Part shown: positions 10,221 to 17,138 of the stretch, one piece after another | Position numbering within the stretch: the first letter of the stretch is position 1 | Layout of the letters: every line of letters begins with the position of its first letter | Assembly (NCBI GenBank): GCA_003241215.1 | Contig: QFOL01000016.1 | Location: 1 to 30,489 of the forward strand | DNA from: Agrobacterium fabrum | GTDB lineage: Bacteria > Pseudomonadota > Alphaproteobacteria > Rhizobiales > Rhizobiaceae | Length of the DNA: 30,489 nucleotides | Direction: 5' to 3' | The notes under the pieces: generated by a model | Database searches by the model: none | What the model was told of the DNA's origin: nothing | What the model saw: only the letters and a program-made list of their open reading frames with translations | Translations under genes and position numbers: made by a program

Positions 10221-11368
10221 GACTTGCGGTCGACGTTGGGAGCGACGTTGCGGTACCAGCCGTCATTGATGGCGGTTTCCCATTTGCCGCCCGGGAAGGT
10301 CGGAATGGTCTGCGGGATGATGTCGGCGAAGCGCTTGCGCAGCTCGGCCGGCACATAGTCCCAGGAAACGCCGGGGAAACCGCCGAGTTCGGTGAGGATG
10401 GCGCCCTGGATTTCTTCGGACAGCACAAAATTCGCAAGCTTCAGGGCGGCGTCGCGATTGGCGCCGTTGGCCAGCACGACAGCGCGCGAGAAATTGCCGC
10501 AAAGCGCCAGATCCTGAAGCTGAACGAGGCCGGTTTCTTTCGGCAGAACGCCCTGGTCGATGGCCTGAAGCACCTGATCGGACCAGACCGGGGTCATGGT
10601 GACCACACCCTGGGAGAGGAGCTGCAGGGACTGGGTGTTGCCGGAGGAGTAGGCGCCCTTGTCATAAAGCGACGGCGCGATGTCCTTGAGCAGTTCCCAT
10701 GCCTTGCCGAGAGCCTTGTCGCCGGCTTCCTGGGTGTAGTTGTCGACCGTGAAGGCCTTGGGGTCGAGGCCGTTCGCCTGATGGATGGCGCGGCGGACGA
10801 AGTTGCCGCCCGAACCGCCCTTGTCGGGACGGTTATAAACGAACTGGCCGGGATTGGCCTTGATCCAGCTGACGAGCTGATCCCAGTTCTTCGGCGCATC
10901 CGCCGGCTTCAGCTTGCTGGTGTCATAGGCGAGCAGAACCTGGCTGCCGCGATAGGGCAGGCTGTATTCGCTCTGGATGGCCAGCGGGTTGACGCGCGAA
11001 TAATTGGAAAGGCCGGCTTTCGCCATGTTCACATAGATGCCGGCATCGATGGCGCCGGCGGGCAGCAGCGGATCGGCGGTTTCGAAATAATCGGCCTGCG
11101 GATCGGTGCCCGTCTTTTTGGCGGCAATGGCGCGCTCGCCGATGGCGATAATGCCCGCGCCGTCGCCGGCATCGACGAGATTGAGCTTAAGCCCGGGATT
11201 GGCGGCCTCAAAGGCGGGCTTGATCGTATTGGACCAGAAATCGAGGATATTGGTATCCGAGCTGGTGTACCAGTCGATCGTGCCCGGCGCGGCGAAGCTC
11301 ATGCGGGGTGCAAGGGCAAGACCGGCGGCGGCGCCTGCGGCGGACATCATAAAGGTGCGGCGTTTCAT
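10217..11368 (-). CDS. Family-1 type ABC transporter substrate-binding protein
   Basis: This 383-residue protein starts with 'MKRRTFMMSAAGAAAGLALA', a twin-arginine-like signal with a likely cleavage after 'RMSFA', so the mature protein is periplasmic. The first mature strand 'GTIDWYTSSD' and later 'SLPYRGSQVLLAYDTSKL' and 'NWDQLVSWIKANPGQFVY' match iron/polyamine/2-aminoethylphosphonate-type binding proteins. A GGAG ribosome site lies about eight bases before the ATG. It is the first gene of the six-gene operon and determines ligand choice. Given the phosphodiesterase and phosphatase at the other end, a phosphodiester such as a glycerophospho-sugar/polyol or opine-like compound is the simplest guess. 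Spermidine/putrescine or phosphonate binding cannot be excluded from sequence. Confidence 0.92.
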   Translation of the reverse strand: MKRRTFMMSAAGAAAGLALAPRMSFAAPGTIDWYTSSDTNILDFWSNTIKPAFEAANPGLKLNLVDAGDGAGIIAIGERAIAAKKTGTDPQADYFETADPLLPAGAIDAGIYVNMAKAGLSNYSRVNPLAIQSEYSLPYRGSQVLLAYDTSKLKPADAPKNWDQLVSWIKANPGQFVYNRPDKGGSGGNFVRRAIHQANGLDPKAFTVDNYTQEAGDKALGKAWELLKDIAPSLYDKGAYSSGNTQSLQLLSQGVVTMTPVWSDQVLQAIDQGVLPKETGLVQLQDLALCGNFSRAVVLANGANRDAALKLANFVLSEEIQGAILTELGGFPGVSWDYVPAELRKRFADIIPQTIPTFPGGKWETAINDGWYRNVAPNVDRKS

Positions 11369-11505
11369 CTATGTCTCCGATGTTTTCGGGCGCGAGTGGA
11401 ACTGCTGAGCGCTGACCCTTCGAAAGGGGGCGGGAAAGACGCTGACCGGTCGTTGCACAGCCGTGCATTTTCTGGACGGGTCGGCGGCGGTTCTAATGTC
11501 TTTCC

Positions 11506-11523
11506 ATAACGCTTTCGTGACAG
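11506..11523 (-). promoter_or_regulatory. Possible Pho box upstream of the phosphodiester operon
   Basis: Read on the minus strand the sequence is CTGTCAC-GAAA-GCGTTAT. The first half matches the PhoB half-site CTGTCAT at 6 of 7 bases, the spacer is the usual 4 bases, and the second half matches at only 4 of 7. About nine bases further downstream is an A/T-rich TTAGAA that could be a -10 element, which is how PhoB-dependent promoters are arranged. It is 138 bases upstream of the binding-protein start. Only one half is good, so this is tentative. Confidence 0.35.
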
Positions 11524-11554
11524 GCGGCGGCTGCCGAAGCGGGTTCCGGACGGA

Positions 11555-11566
11555 CGGAACGTTCCG
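11555..11566. promoter_or_regulatory. Perfect 12-bp palindrome, possible operator
   Basis: CGGAACGTTCCG is a perfect palindrome in the divergent promoter region, about 190 bases from the leftward start and 100 bases from the rightward start. It could bind a dimeric regulator. No regulator gene is adjacent, and a 12-bp palindrome can occur by chance in GC-rich DNA. Confidence 0.3.
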
Positions 11567-11667
11567 CCCCCGGGGCGGCCCGCTGCCACGAAAAGATCAC
11601 GATTCATTCAGCCGCAGTTCACCGGCCGGGGCGCTAAATCGCCTCATCCCACAAGGAGGGAAATAAG

Positions 11668-11994
11668 ATGCGCAAGATGATTCTAACCGCCGGACTGATT
11701 TTCGGCGCCCTGTTCGGCACCGGTGCGAACGCCATGCCTGTCGGCCAACCGTCCGCACCTTCGGTATCCCACATCCAGAAGGTGGATTATGCCTGCGGAC
11801 GTGGTTTTCATCTCACACCACGCGGCTATTGCCGTCCGAACGGACCGCGTTACGAGCGCGGCTGGGACCGGCGCGACCGCTGGGAAAACCGCCGGGAATG
11901 GCGTGAACGCCAGGCCAGAAGGGAATGGCGCGAATGGCGCGACCGCCGGGATTATCGCGACTGGCGGGACCGTCGCGATTATTATCGGTACTGA
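11668..11994 (+). CDS. Small secreted GCG_CRPN-type protein with Arg/Trp/Asp-rich repeats
   Basis: This 108-residue protein starts with a signal peptide ('MRKMILTAGLIFGALFGTGANA'). The mature part has one cysteine-flanked element, 'YACGRGFHLTPRGYCRPN', which fits the GCG_CRPN prefix seen on many short rhizobial proteins. The rest is a low-complexity tail built of R, W, D, E and Y ('REWRERQARREWREWRDRRD', then 'YRDWRDRRDYYRY'). The two cysteines could form a disulfide in the periplasm. AAGGAGGG sits nine bases before the ATG and a perfect terminator follows, so it is a single-gene transcript with strong translation signals. The molecular role is unknown; a cell-envelope or surface role is only a guess from export and composition. 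Confidence 0.85.
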   Translation: MRKMILTAGLIFGALFGTGANAMPVGQPSAPSVSHIQKVDYACGRGFHLTPRGYCRPNGPRYERGWDRRDRWENRREWRERQARREWREWRDRRDYRDWRDRRDYYRY

Positions 11995-12000
11995 CCGGGC

Positions 12001-12030
12001 AAGGCCCTCCCGGCCGGGAGGGCCTTTTTC
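12001..12030 (+). terminator. Intrinsic terminator after the small secreted gene
   Basis: AAGGCCCTCCCGG and CCGGGAGGGCCTT form a perfect inverted repeat of 26 bases with essentially no separate loop, followed directly by TTTTC-type sequence. It begins 7 bases after the stop codon. This is one of the clearest rho-independent terminators in the window. Confidence 0.9.
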
Positions 12031-12120
12031 ACAGGAACCGGCGGAGCCCGGCGGGTTGCCCTGAGGTGCATTTGAGCTACTATGCGCCGATGGCGAGGAG
12101 GCCATGTTTAAGGAGGGTTC

Positions 12121-13110
12121 ATGATTTACCGGTCTTCAAAACGGCGCATGGTGCTGAAACTTGCCGCCGCGGCGGTTTCTTTGGGCATGCTGGGAACGGC
12201 TGCGGGCGCGCAGGGCTTCCCCGACCGAACGATCACGCTGGTCGTTCCTTTCGCGGCGGGCGGCTCCACCGATGTGGTGGCCCGGGTTATCGCGCAGAAG
12301 ATGGGTGATGAACTCGGCCAGCAGATCGTCGTCGAAAACGTCGCCGGCGCCGGCGGCAATCTCGGCGCCGACCGCGTGGCCCGCGCCGATCCGGATGGCT
12401 ATACGATCCTGATGGGCACGGTTGCCACCCACGCCCTCAACCCGCTCATTCTCAAGACCAAGCCTTACGATCCGGAAAAGGATTTCACGCCGGTTTCGCT
12501 GCTCGTGGTGGTTCCGAATGTGCTGGTGATCAATCCGAAGCTTAACGTCAACAGCGTCGCGGAGCTGATTGCCCTGCTGAAGGCCGAGCCGGACAAATAT
12601 GCCTATGCCTCTTCCGGCAACGGCACGCCGCTGCATCTTTCCGGCGAGCTTTTCAAGAGCATGGCGGGGGTGAGCATGCAGCATGTTCCCTATAAGGGCG
12701 CCGGCCCGGCGCTCAACGATCTGCTCGGCAACCAGATTTCCATCATGTTCGACAATCTGCCGTCCTCATCAGGACATATAAAATCCGGCACATTGCGGGC
12801 GCTCGGCGTGACCACCAAGGAACGGGCGTCGTCCTTCCCGGATATGCCGACGATTGCCGAAACCGTACCGGGTTACGAGACCTATACCTGGAACGCGCTC
12901 TTTGCGCCCGCAGGCACGCCGGCCGATGTGGTCGACAAGCTGAACGCCGCCGCCAAGAAAGCGCTTGCCGATCCGGGCGTCGCAGCGCGGATGGCGGATT
13001 TCAGCGCGAAGATCGTCGCTTCCTCGCCGGATGAGCTCAAGAACCATGTCGCGGCGGAAATCGCCAAGTGGGAACCGGTGGTCAAGAACGCCAATGTGCA
13101 GATGGACTGA
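12121..13110 (+). CDS. Bug/TctC-family tripartite tricarboxylate transporter-type binding protein
   Basis: This 329-residue protein has a basic start, a hydrophobic signal segment and a likely cleavage after 'AAGAQG' near residue 31, so it is periplasmic. It shows the Bug-family pattern 'FPDRTITLVVPFAAGGSTDV' at the mature N-terminus, 'VVENVAGAGGNLGADRVARA', 'DPDGYTILMG', 'YASSGNGTPLHLSGELF' and 'HVPYKGAGPALNDLLGNQI'. AGGAGGG precedes the ATG. Such proteins normally bind a carboxylate for the TctAB membrane pair, but no TctA or TctB gene is nearby: the upstream gene is an unrelated secreted protein and the next gene an ABC exporter. It is therefore an orphan binding protein, common in this family. 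Ligand unknown. Confidence 0.93.
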   Translation: MIYRSSKRRMVLKLAAAAVSLGMLGTAAGAQGFPDRTITLVVPFAAGGSTDVVARVIAQKMGDELGQQIVVENVAGAGGNLGADRVARADPDGYTILMGTVATHALNPLILKTKPYDPEKDFTPVSLLVVVPNVLVINPKLNVNSVAELIALLKAEPDKYAYASSGNGTPLHLSGELFKSMAGVSMQHVPYKGAGPALNDLLGNQISIMFDNLPSSSGHIKSGTLRALGVTTKERASSFPDMPTIAETVPGYETYTWNALFAPAGTPADVVDKLNAAAKKALADPGVAARMADFSAKIVASSPDELKNHVAAEIAKWEPVVKNANVQMD

Positions 13111-13241
13111 CCGGGAAGGGTAAATCCGCTTCTGAATTCCCGCCGCGCGGCCTGCCGGCTGCGCGGCGGAGACGACTGGCGACGAAAAATCTTGGCCGCG
13201 ATGAATTTCGCCGCACCCGCCGGTGTGTCGTTTGCGCATCA

Positions 13242-13275
13242 CTTGCCATAAGGTTGCAAAAAACCGCTTGGCAAG
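13242..13275 (+). promoter_or_regulatory. Nested inverted repeat upstream of the ABC exporter
   Basis: CTTGCCA (13242-13248) and TGGCAAG (13269-13275) are perfect 7-base arms, and inside them GGTT (13252-13255) and AACC (13262-13265) form a second stem. It overlaps the -35 region of a possible promoter, so it could be an operator for a dimeric repressor. It could also be an RNA hairpin if transcription starts further upstream. Confidence 0.45.
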
Positions 13276-13296
13276 ATCGAGCGGCTCAGCTACAAA
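13268..13296 (+). promoter_or_regulatory. Possible sigma-70 type promoter
   Basis: TTGGCA (13268-13273), a 17-base spacer and TACAAA (13291-13296) give an acceptable promoter. It would place transcription start near 13303, about 33 bases before the 16-codon ORF. The match is by eye only. Confidence 0.35.
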
Positions 13297-13335
13297 AAAC
13301 TTCACCGCATCAGATCGAACAAAGGGAGGCGTTGC

Positions 13336-13386
13336 ATGACACCAGCATTCATCAAAACCCTCCCGCAGGGAATGACCCGACACTAG
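13336..13386 (+). CDS. 16-residue leader-like ORF ahead of the ABC exporter
   Basis: ATG to TAG encodes MTPAFIKTLPQGMTRH. A GGGAGG ribosome site lies six bases before the ATG, far better than the one before the exporter itself. The CCTCCC within the ORF (13359-13364) is complementary to that GGGAGG, so the RNA could fold to hide its own ribosome site. It lies 165 bases upstream of the exporter ATG on the same strand. A regulatory leader peptide is possible. It may also be chance, since such a short ORF carries no family evidence. Confidence 0.35.
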   Translation: MTPAFIKTLPQGMTRH

Positions 13387-13551
13387 GTCATATCCATTCG
13401 CGGCCCGCCTGGAGCGCGCCCGACATGCGGTTCTGTTTTCCCCCATAGCCCGATTGATCTGACGGGATCATTTTGTCTCCCGCCCGGGCTGTGCCATCCA
13501 ACTTCCGTTTTGAGGACCGGTTGCCGAATTCGTGGCGCCGGGCTGGTAGCA

Positions 13552-15354
13552 ATGACTCGCAAGAAGCTCGATTTCCGCGCCGATGCCTATCGCCATGTGC
13601 TCGGCTTTGTTTTCAACCATTGGCGCCATCGGCCGACGCTGGTGGGTTTCATCATCGTGCTGGTGATTGCCAGCACCCTGGCCGAAGTGATGGTGCCGGT
13701 CTTTTCCGGCCAGATCGTCGATGCCATTGCCGGCGGCAATGGGGCGGGCAATGGCGCCGAAGGGGCGCTGCGCGCCTTCGTCATCGTGGTGGCGCTGGGA
13801 CTTACCAGCGTCGTGCTGCGCTGGTTCATCTTCAACGGCATCATCAGGCTCACGCTGAAGACGATGGCGGATGTCACCAATAACGGCTTCCACAAGGTCC
13901 AACGTTTCTCCACCGACTGGCATGCCAACAGCTTCGCCGGTTCGACGGTGCGCAAGATCACACGCGGCATGTGGGCGCTGGATTCGCTCAACGACCTGCT
14001 GCTCATCGCGCTTTTGCCATCCCTCGTGATGCTGGTCGGCGCCACCATCGTGCTCGGCAGCTACTGGCCGGTCATGGGCCTTATCGTCGGCCTGGGCTCG
14101 CTGATCTATGTCGGTGTCACCGTCGGCCTTTCCATGGGCTATGTGTCGCCTGCGGCGCGGCTTGCCAATGCCTGGGATACCCGCCTCGGCGGCGCGCTGG
14201 CGGATGCCATCAGCTGCAACTCGGTGGTCAAGGCCTTCGGCGCTGAAACGCGCGAAGAAGCGCGGCTGGGTCAGGTGCTGGTGAAATGGGATAACCGCAC
14301 GCGCAGGACATGGCGGCGCGGCACGCTGAACGGCACGATCCAGAGCTTCATGATGGTGTCGATGCAGGCCGGCATTCTCGGCACCGGCCTCATCATGTGG
14401 CGGCAGGGGCTGGCGACGCCGGGCGACATCACCTTCGTGCTTGCCATGTTCTTCGTGCTGCAGGGTTATCTGCGCGATGTGGGGCAGGATATCCGCAACC
14501 TGCAACGCGCCGTCAACGACATGGAAGAGCTGGTGCTGCTCGACAAGATGCCGCTCGGCATCGAGGACAGGCCGGACGCCGGACCGATCAAGATCGGCAA
14601 GGGCGGGATCGTCTTCGATCACGTCACCTTCCAGTACGGTGCGCACGCCACGCCGCTTTATGAGGACTTTTCGGTCACCATCAAGCCGGGTGAGCGCGTG
14701 GGTCTGGTTGGCCATTCCGGCTCGGGCAAGACGACCTTCGTCAAGCTCATCCAGCGGCTCTACGACGTCAAGTCGGGCGCGATCCGCATCGATGGGCAGG
14801 ATATTGCCGGGGTGACGCAATCGAGCCTGCGCGGTCAGATCGCCATCGTGCAGCAGGAGCCCATCCTGTTCCACCGCACGCTGGCGGAAAACATCGCCTA
14901 TGGCCGGCCGGACGCCTCACGACGCCAGATCGAACAGGCGGCGAGACAGGCGAGCGCCCATGATTTCATCATGTCCCTTCCCAAGGGTTATGAGACCATG
15001 GTGGGCGAACGCGGCGTCAAACTGTCTGGCGGGGAACGCCAGCGCGTCGCCATTGCCCGCGCCTTTCTGGCGGATGCGCCGGTGCTCATTCTGGACGAGG
15101 CCACATCGAGCCTCGACAGCGAAAGCGAAGTGCAGATCCAGCAGGCCATGGAACGCCTGATGGTGGGCCGCACCACGCTCGTCATCGCACACCGGCTCTC
15201 GACCGTCAGGGCGCTGGACCGGCTGCTGGTCTTCGACAAGGGCAATATCGTCGAGGAAGGTGACCATCAGGCCCTGATCCGTCTTCATGACGGCATCTAT
15301 CGCCGGCTGTTCGAACGGCAGGCGCTGGAACTGACCAAGGGTCTGGTAGCCTGA
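13552..15354 (+). CDS. ABC exporter, fused membrane and ATPase domains (MsbA/MDR type)
   Basis: I use the ATG at 13552 (600 residues); an alternative TTG at 13510 adds 14 residues without family character. The N-terminal half has six predicted membrane helices of the type-I exporter fold. The ATPase half has Walker A 'GHSGSGKTT' (387-395), signature '[15 protein letters not shown]' from residue 491, Walker B '[12 protein letters not shown]' (511-522) and the H-loop 'VIAHRLSTV'. All catalytic elements look intact. It should work as a homodimer or with a partner, moving lipids, peptides or drugs outwards. A terminator follows directly and an ABC-F gene comes next, so the two probably have separate transcripts. 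Substrate unknown. Confidence 0.93.
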   Translation: MTRKKLDFRADAYRHVLGFVFNHWRHRPTLVGFIIVLVIASTLAEVMVPVFSGQIVDAIAGGNGAGNGAEGALRAFVIVVALGLTSVVLRWFIFNGIIRLTLKTMADVTNNGFHKVQRFSTDWHANSFAGSTVRKITRGMWALDSLNDLLLIALLPSLVMLVGATIVLGSYWPVMGLIVGLGSLIYVGVTVGLSMGYVSPAARLANAWDTRLGGALADAISCNSVVKAFGAETREEARLGQVLVKWDNRTRRTWRRGTLNGTIQSFMMVSMQAGILGTGLIMWRQGLATPGDITFVLAMFFVLQGYLRDVGQDIRNLQRAVNDMEELVLLDKMPLGIEDRPDAGPIKIGKGGIVFDHVTFQYGAHATPLYEDFSVTIKPGERVGLVGHSGSGKTTFVKLIQRLYDVKSGAIRIDGQDIAGVTQSSLRGQIAIVQQEPILFHRTLAENIAYGRPDASRRQIEQAARQASAHDFIMSLPKGYETMVGERGVKLSGGERQRVAIARAFLADAPVLILDEATSSLDSESEVQIQQAMERLMVGRTTLVIAHRLSTVRALDRLLVFDKGNIVEEGDHQALIRLHDGIYRRLFERQALELTKGLVA

Positions 15355-15364
15355 AAGAACGAAG

Positions 15365-15390
15365 CGCCGGGGGATATCCTCCGGCGTTTT
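15365..15390 (+). terminator. Intrinsic terminator after the ABC exporter
   Basis: CGCCGGGGG and CCTCCGGCG pair over nine positions with one G-T wobble around an ATAT loop, followed by TTTT. It starts 10 bases after the exporter stop codon. It should separate the exporter from the ABC-F gene, or act as an attenuator for read-through. Confidence 0.85.
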
Positions 15391-15464
15391 CAGATCGACG
15401 TCATGAACGCGCCGCTTTTTTCCTTTAAGGCGCTCTCTCCGCAACACCAACAGGACGGTGAACC

Positions 15465-15569
15465 ATGGATTTCCACCCGATCGCAAAGCCCAAACGCCTT
15501 GTCATCAGGGGAACCCATATCCATGCCGCATTCCATCACCCTTTCAGACCTGTCGTGGTCCACGCCTGA
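15465..15569 (+). CDS. 34-codon upstream ORF overlapping the ABC-F start
   Basis: ATG at 15465 opens a 34-residue basic, histidine-rich frame (starting MDFHPIAKPKRLVIRG) that runs past the ABC-F ATG at 15523 and stops at 15567-15569 in a different frame. AGGACGGTGA lies just upstream as a moderate ribosome site. Upstream ORFs controlling antibiotic-responsive ABC-F genes are known in other bacteria, so a regulatory role is conceivable. It could also be chance; no family is recognised. Confidence 0.3.
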   Translation: MDFHPIAKPKRLVIRGTHIHAAFHHPFRPVVVHA

Positions 15570-17118
15570 CGGTCATCCGCTTTTTTCCAACATCAGCCTC
15601 CGCTTCGGCGCGGAACGCACCGGCCTTGTCGGGCGAAACGGCGTCGGCAAGACGACGCTCCTGAAGCTGGTAGCCGGCGAATTGTCGCCGTCAACGGGAA
15701 CGGTCGCCGTATCCGGCAGCGTCAATCTCCTGCGTCAGAGCGTGCAGGTCGCGTCCGACGACACGGTGGCCGATCTCTTCGAGGCGCGCTATGCGCTGGA
15801 TGTGCTCGCACGGGCGCAGGCCGGCGCGGCGACGCTCGAAGAACTCGGCGATGTCGACTGGATGCTGGAGGAAAAAATTGCCGATGCGCTGGCGCAGGTC
15901 GGCCTGGATGCGTTGCCTTCCACGCCGCTTTCGGCGCTCTCCGGCGGACAGCGCACGCGGGCCGCGCTTGCCGCCCAGATCCATGCCGCCCCTGATTTTC
16001 TCATCCTCGATGAGCCGACCAACAATCTCGACCGCGACGGTCGTCTGTTCGTCGCCGGTTTTCTGGCGGCCTGGCGTGGCGGAGCGATCGTCGTCAGCCA
16101 TGATCGGGAACTTCTCGAGACGCTCGATGCCATCGTTGAAATGACCACGCTGGGTGCAACCCGCTATGGCGGCAACTGGAGCCATTACCGGGCGCAGAAG
16201 GCGCTGGAACTGGCCGCTGCCGAGCAGGACCTTGCCAGTGCGGAAAAACGCCTGTCCGAGGCCAAGCGGAGGTCGCAGGAAGCATTGGAGCGCAAGGCCC
16301 GCCGCGACGCCAATGGTGCTGCAAAGGCGGCGAGGGGGGACATGCCGCGTATCGCTGCCGGAGCGATGAAAAGGCGCGCCGAAAAGACGAGTGGCGACAA
16401 CGCCAATCTGGCCAGCCGCCTGAAAAACGAGGCGAGCGAGGATTTGAAGGCGGCGCGGCAGCGGATCGAAATCCTTGAGGGCGTCACCGTCACATTGCCG
16501 CCCAGCGGCTTGCACATGACAAAAACAGTGCTGAGCCTGCATAAGCTGACGGCGGGATATGCGAGCGAACAACCCGTGCTCACCGATCTGTCCTTCGAGA
16601 TCACCGGCCCGCAGCGTGTCGCCGTCACCGGCCCGAACGGATCGGGAAAAACGACGCTGCTTGCGGTGGTCACGGGGGATCTGGCGCCGTTTTCCGGAAC
16701 GGTCCGCCTCGGCGCGAAGTCGGTTTTTCTCGACCAGCAGGTCAGCCTGCTGGATGCGAAGCTGTCGATCCGGGACAATTTCCTGCAGCTCAATCCGCAG
16801 GCCGGCGAGAACACCTGCCGCGCGGCGCTTGCCCGCTTCATGTTCCGTGCCGATGCCGCCCTGCAGATTGCCGGAACGCTTTCGGGAGGGCAGATGCTGC
16901 GCGCCGGTCTCGCCTGCGTCCTGGGCGGACCGCACCCGCCGCAATTGCTGATTCTCGATGAGCCGACAAATCATCTGGATATCGATTCCATCGCGGCCGT
17001 GGAGGCAGGTCTGCGGGCCTATGACGGTGCATTGCTGGTCGTCAGCCATGACGAGGCGTTTCTCGCCGGCATCGGCATCGACAGGCGGCTGGAGCTCGGC
17101 GTATCGCCACGCCGCTGA
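15523..17118 (+). CDS. ABC-F family ATPase (ribosome-associated type)
   Basis: I choose the ATG at 15523 (531 residues), since family sequence begins at 'MPHSITLSDLSW' and the 40 residues before it look random. It has no membrane segments and two ATPase domains: Walker A 'GRNGVGKTT' (37-45) and 'GPNGSGKTT' (370-378); signatures 'LSGGQRTRAAL' (from 139) and 'LSGGQMLRAGL' (from 453); Walker B 'FLILDEPTNNLD' (159-170) and 'LLILDEPTNHLD' (475-486). Between them is a long charged linker, about 215-335, rich in K, R, A and E, which in this family reaches the ribosomal P-site tRNA. The C-terminus ends shortly after domain 2, so it lacks a Uup-type coiled-coil tail. Roles in this family range from translation-factor activity to antibiotic target protection; which applies is open. 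Confidence 0.9.
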   Translation: MPHSITLSDLSWSTPDGHPLFSNISLRFGAERTGLVGRNGVGKTTLLKLVAGELSPSTGTVAVSGSVNLLRQSVQVASDDTVADLFEARYALDVLARAQAGAATLEELGDVDWMLEEKIADALAQVGLDALPSTPLSALSGGQRTRAALAAQIHAAPDFLILDEPTNNLDRDGRLFVAGFLAAWRGGAIVVSHDRELLETLDAIVEMTTLGATRYGGNWSHYRAQKALELAAAEQDLASAEKRLSEAKRRSQEALERKARRDANGAAKAARGDMPRIAAGAMKRRAEKTSGDNANLASRLKNEASEDLKAARQRIEILEGVTVTLPPSGLHMTKTVLSLHKLTAGYASEQPVLTDLSFEITGPQRVAVTGPNGSGKTTLLAVVTGDLAPFSGTVRLGAKSVFLDQQVSLLDAKLSIRDNFLQLNPQAGENTCRAALARFMFRADAALQIAGTLSGGQMLRAGLACVLGGPHPPQLLILDEPTNHLDIDSIAAVEAGLRAYDGALLVVSHDEAFLAGIGIDRRLELGVSPRR

Positions 17119-17138
17119 TGTTTCGATGCTGTGACGCT

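Larger units (their letters stand above)
11369..11667. other. Divergent promoter region between the phosphodiester operon and the small secreted gene
   Basis: These 299 bases carry the upstream control region of the leftward six-gene operon and of the rightward small gene. Visible structure includes a possible Pho box (11506-11523), the palindrome CGGAACGTTCCG (11555-11566), a GC-only inverted repeat CCGCCCC-C-GGGGCGG (11564-11578), and a strong ribosome-binding stretch AAGGAGGG just before the ATG at 11668. I see no longer gene in it. Confidence 0.6.
13111..13551. other. 441-base structured intergenic region with a short ORF
   Basis: No normal-sized gene is supported here. The first part has a GC-rich hairpin (arms CCGCCGCGC, 13140-13148, and GCGCGGCGG, 13161-13169) that may end the Bug-family transcript, although no T-run follows. 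Further on are a nested hairpin (13242-13275), a possible promoter (13268-13296) and a 16-codon ORF (13336-13386). About 165 bases then lead to the ATG of the ABC exporter, so the second half may be a transcribed leader. Confidence 0.55.

Noticed and set aside
11564..11578. GC-only inverted repeat CCGCCCC-C-GGGGCGG as a terminator
   Set aside because: No T-run follows on either strand and it lies in a promoter region; likely base-composition effect.
13140..13169. GC-rich hairpin after the Bug-family gene as a firm intrinsic terminator
   Set aside because: The stem is strong, but AGACGACT follows instead of T's, so I only mention it within the intergenic entry.
15403..15522. 40-residue N-terminal extension of the ABC-F protein
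   Set aside because: Residues before MPHSITLSDL do not resemble the family, and the ATG at 15523 fits the usual start of the first ATPase domain.
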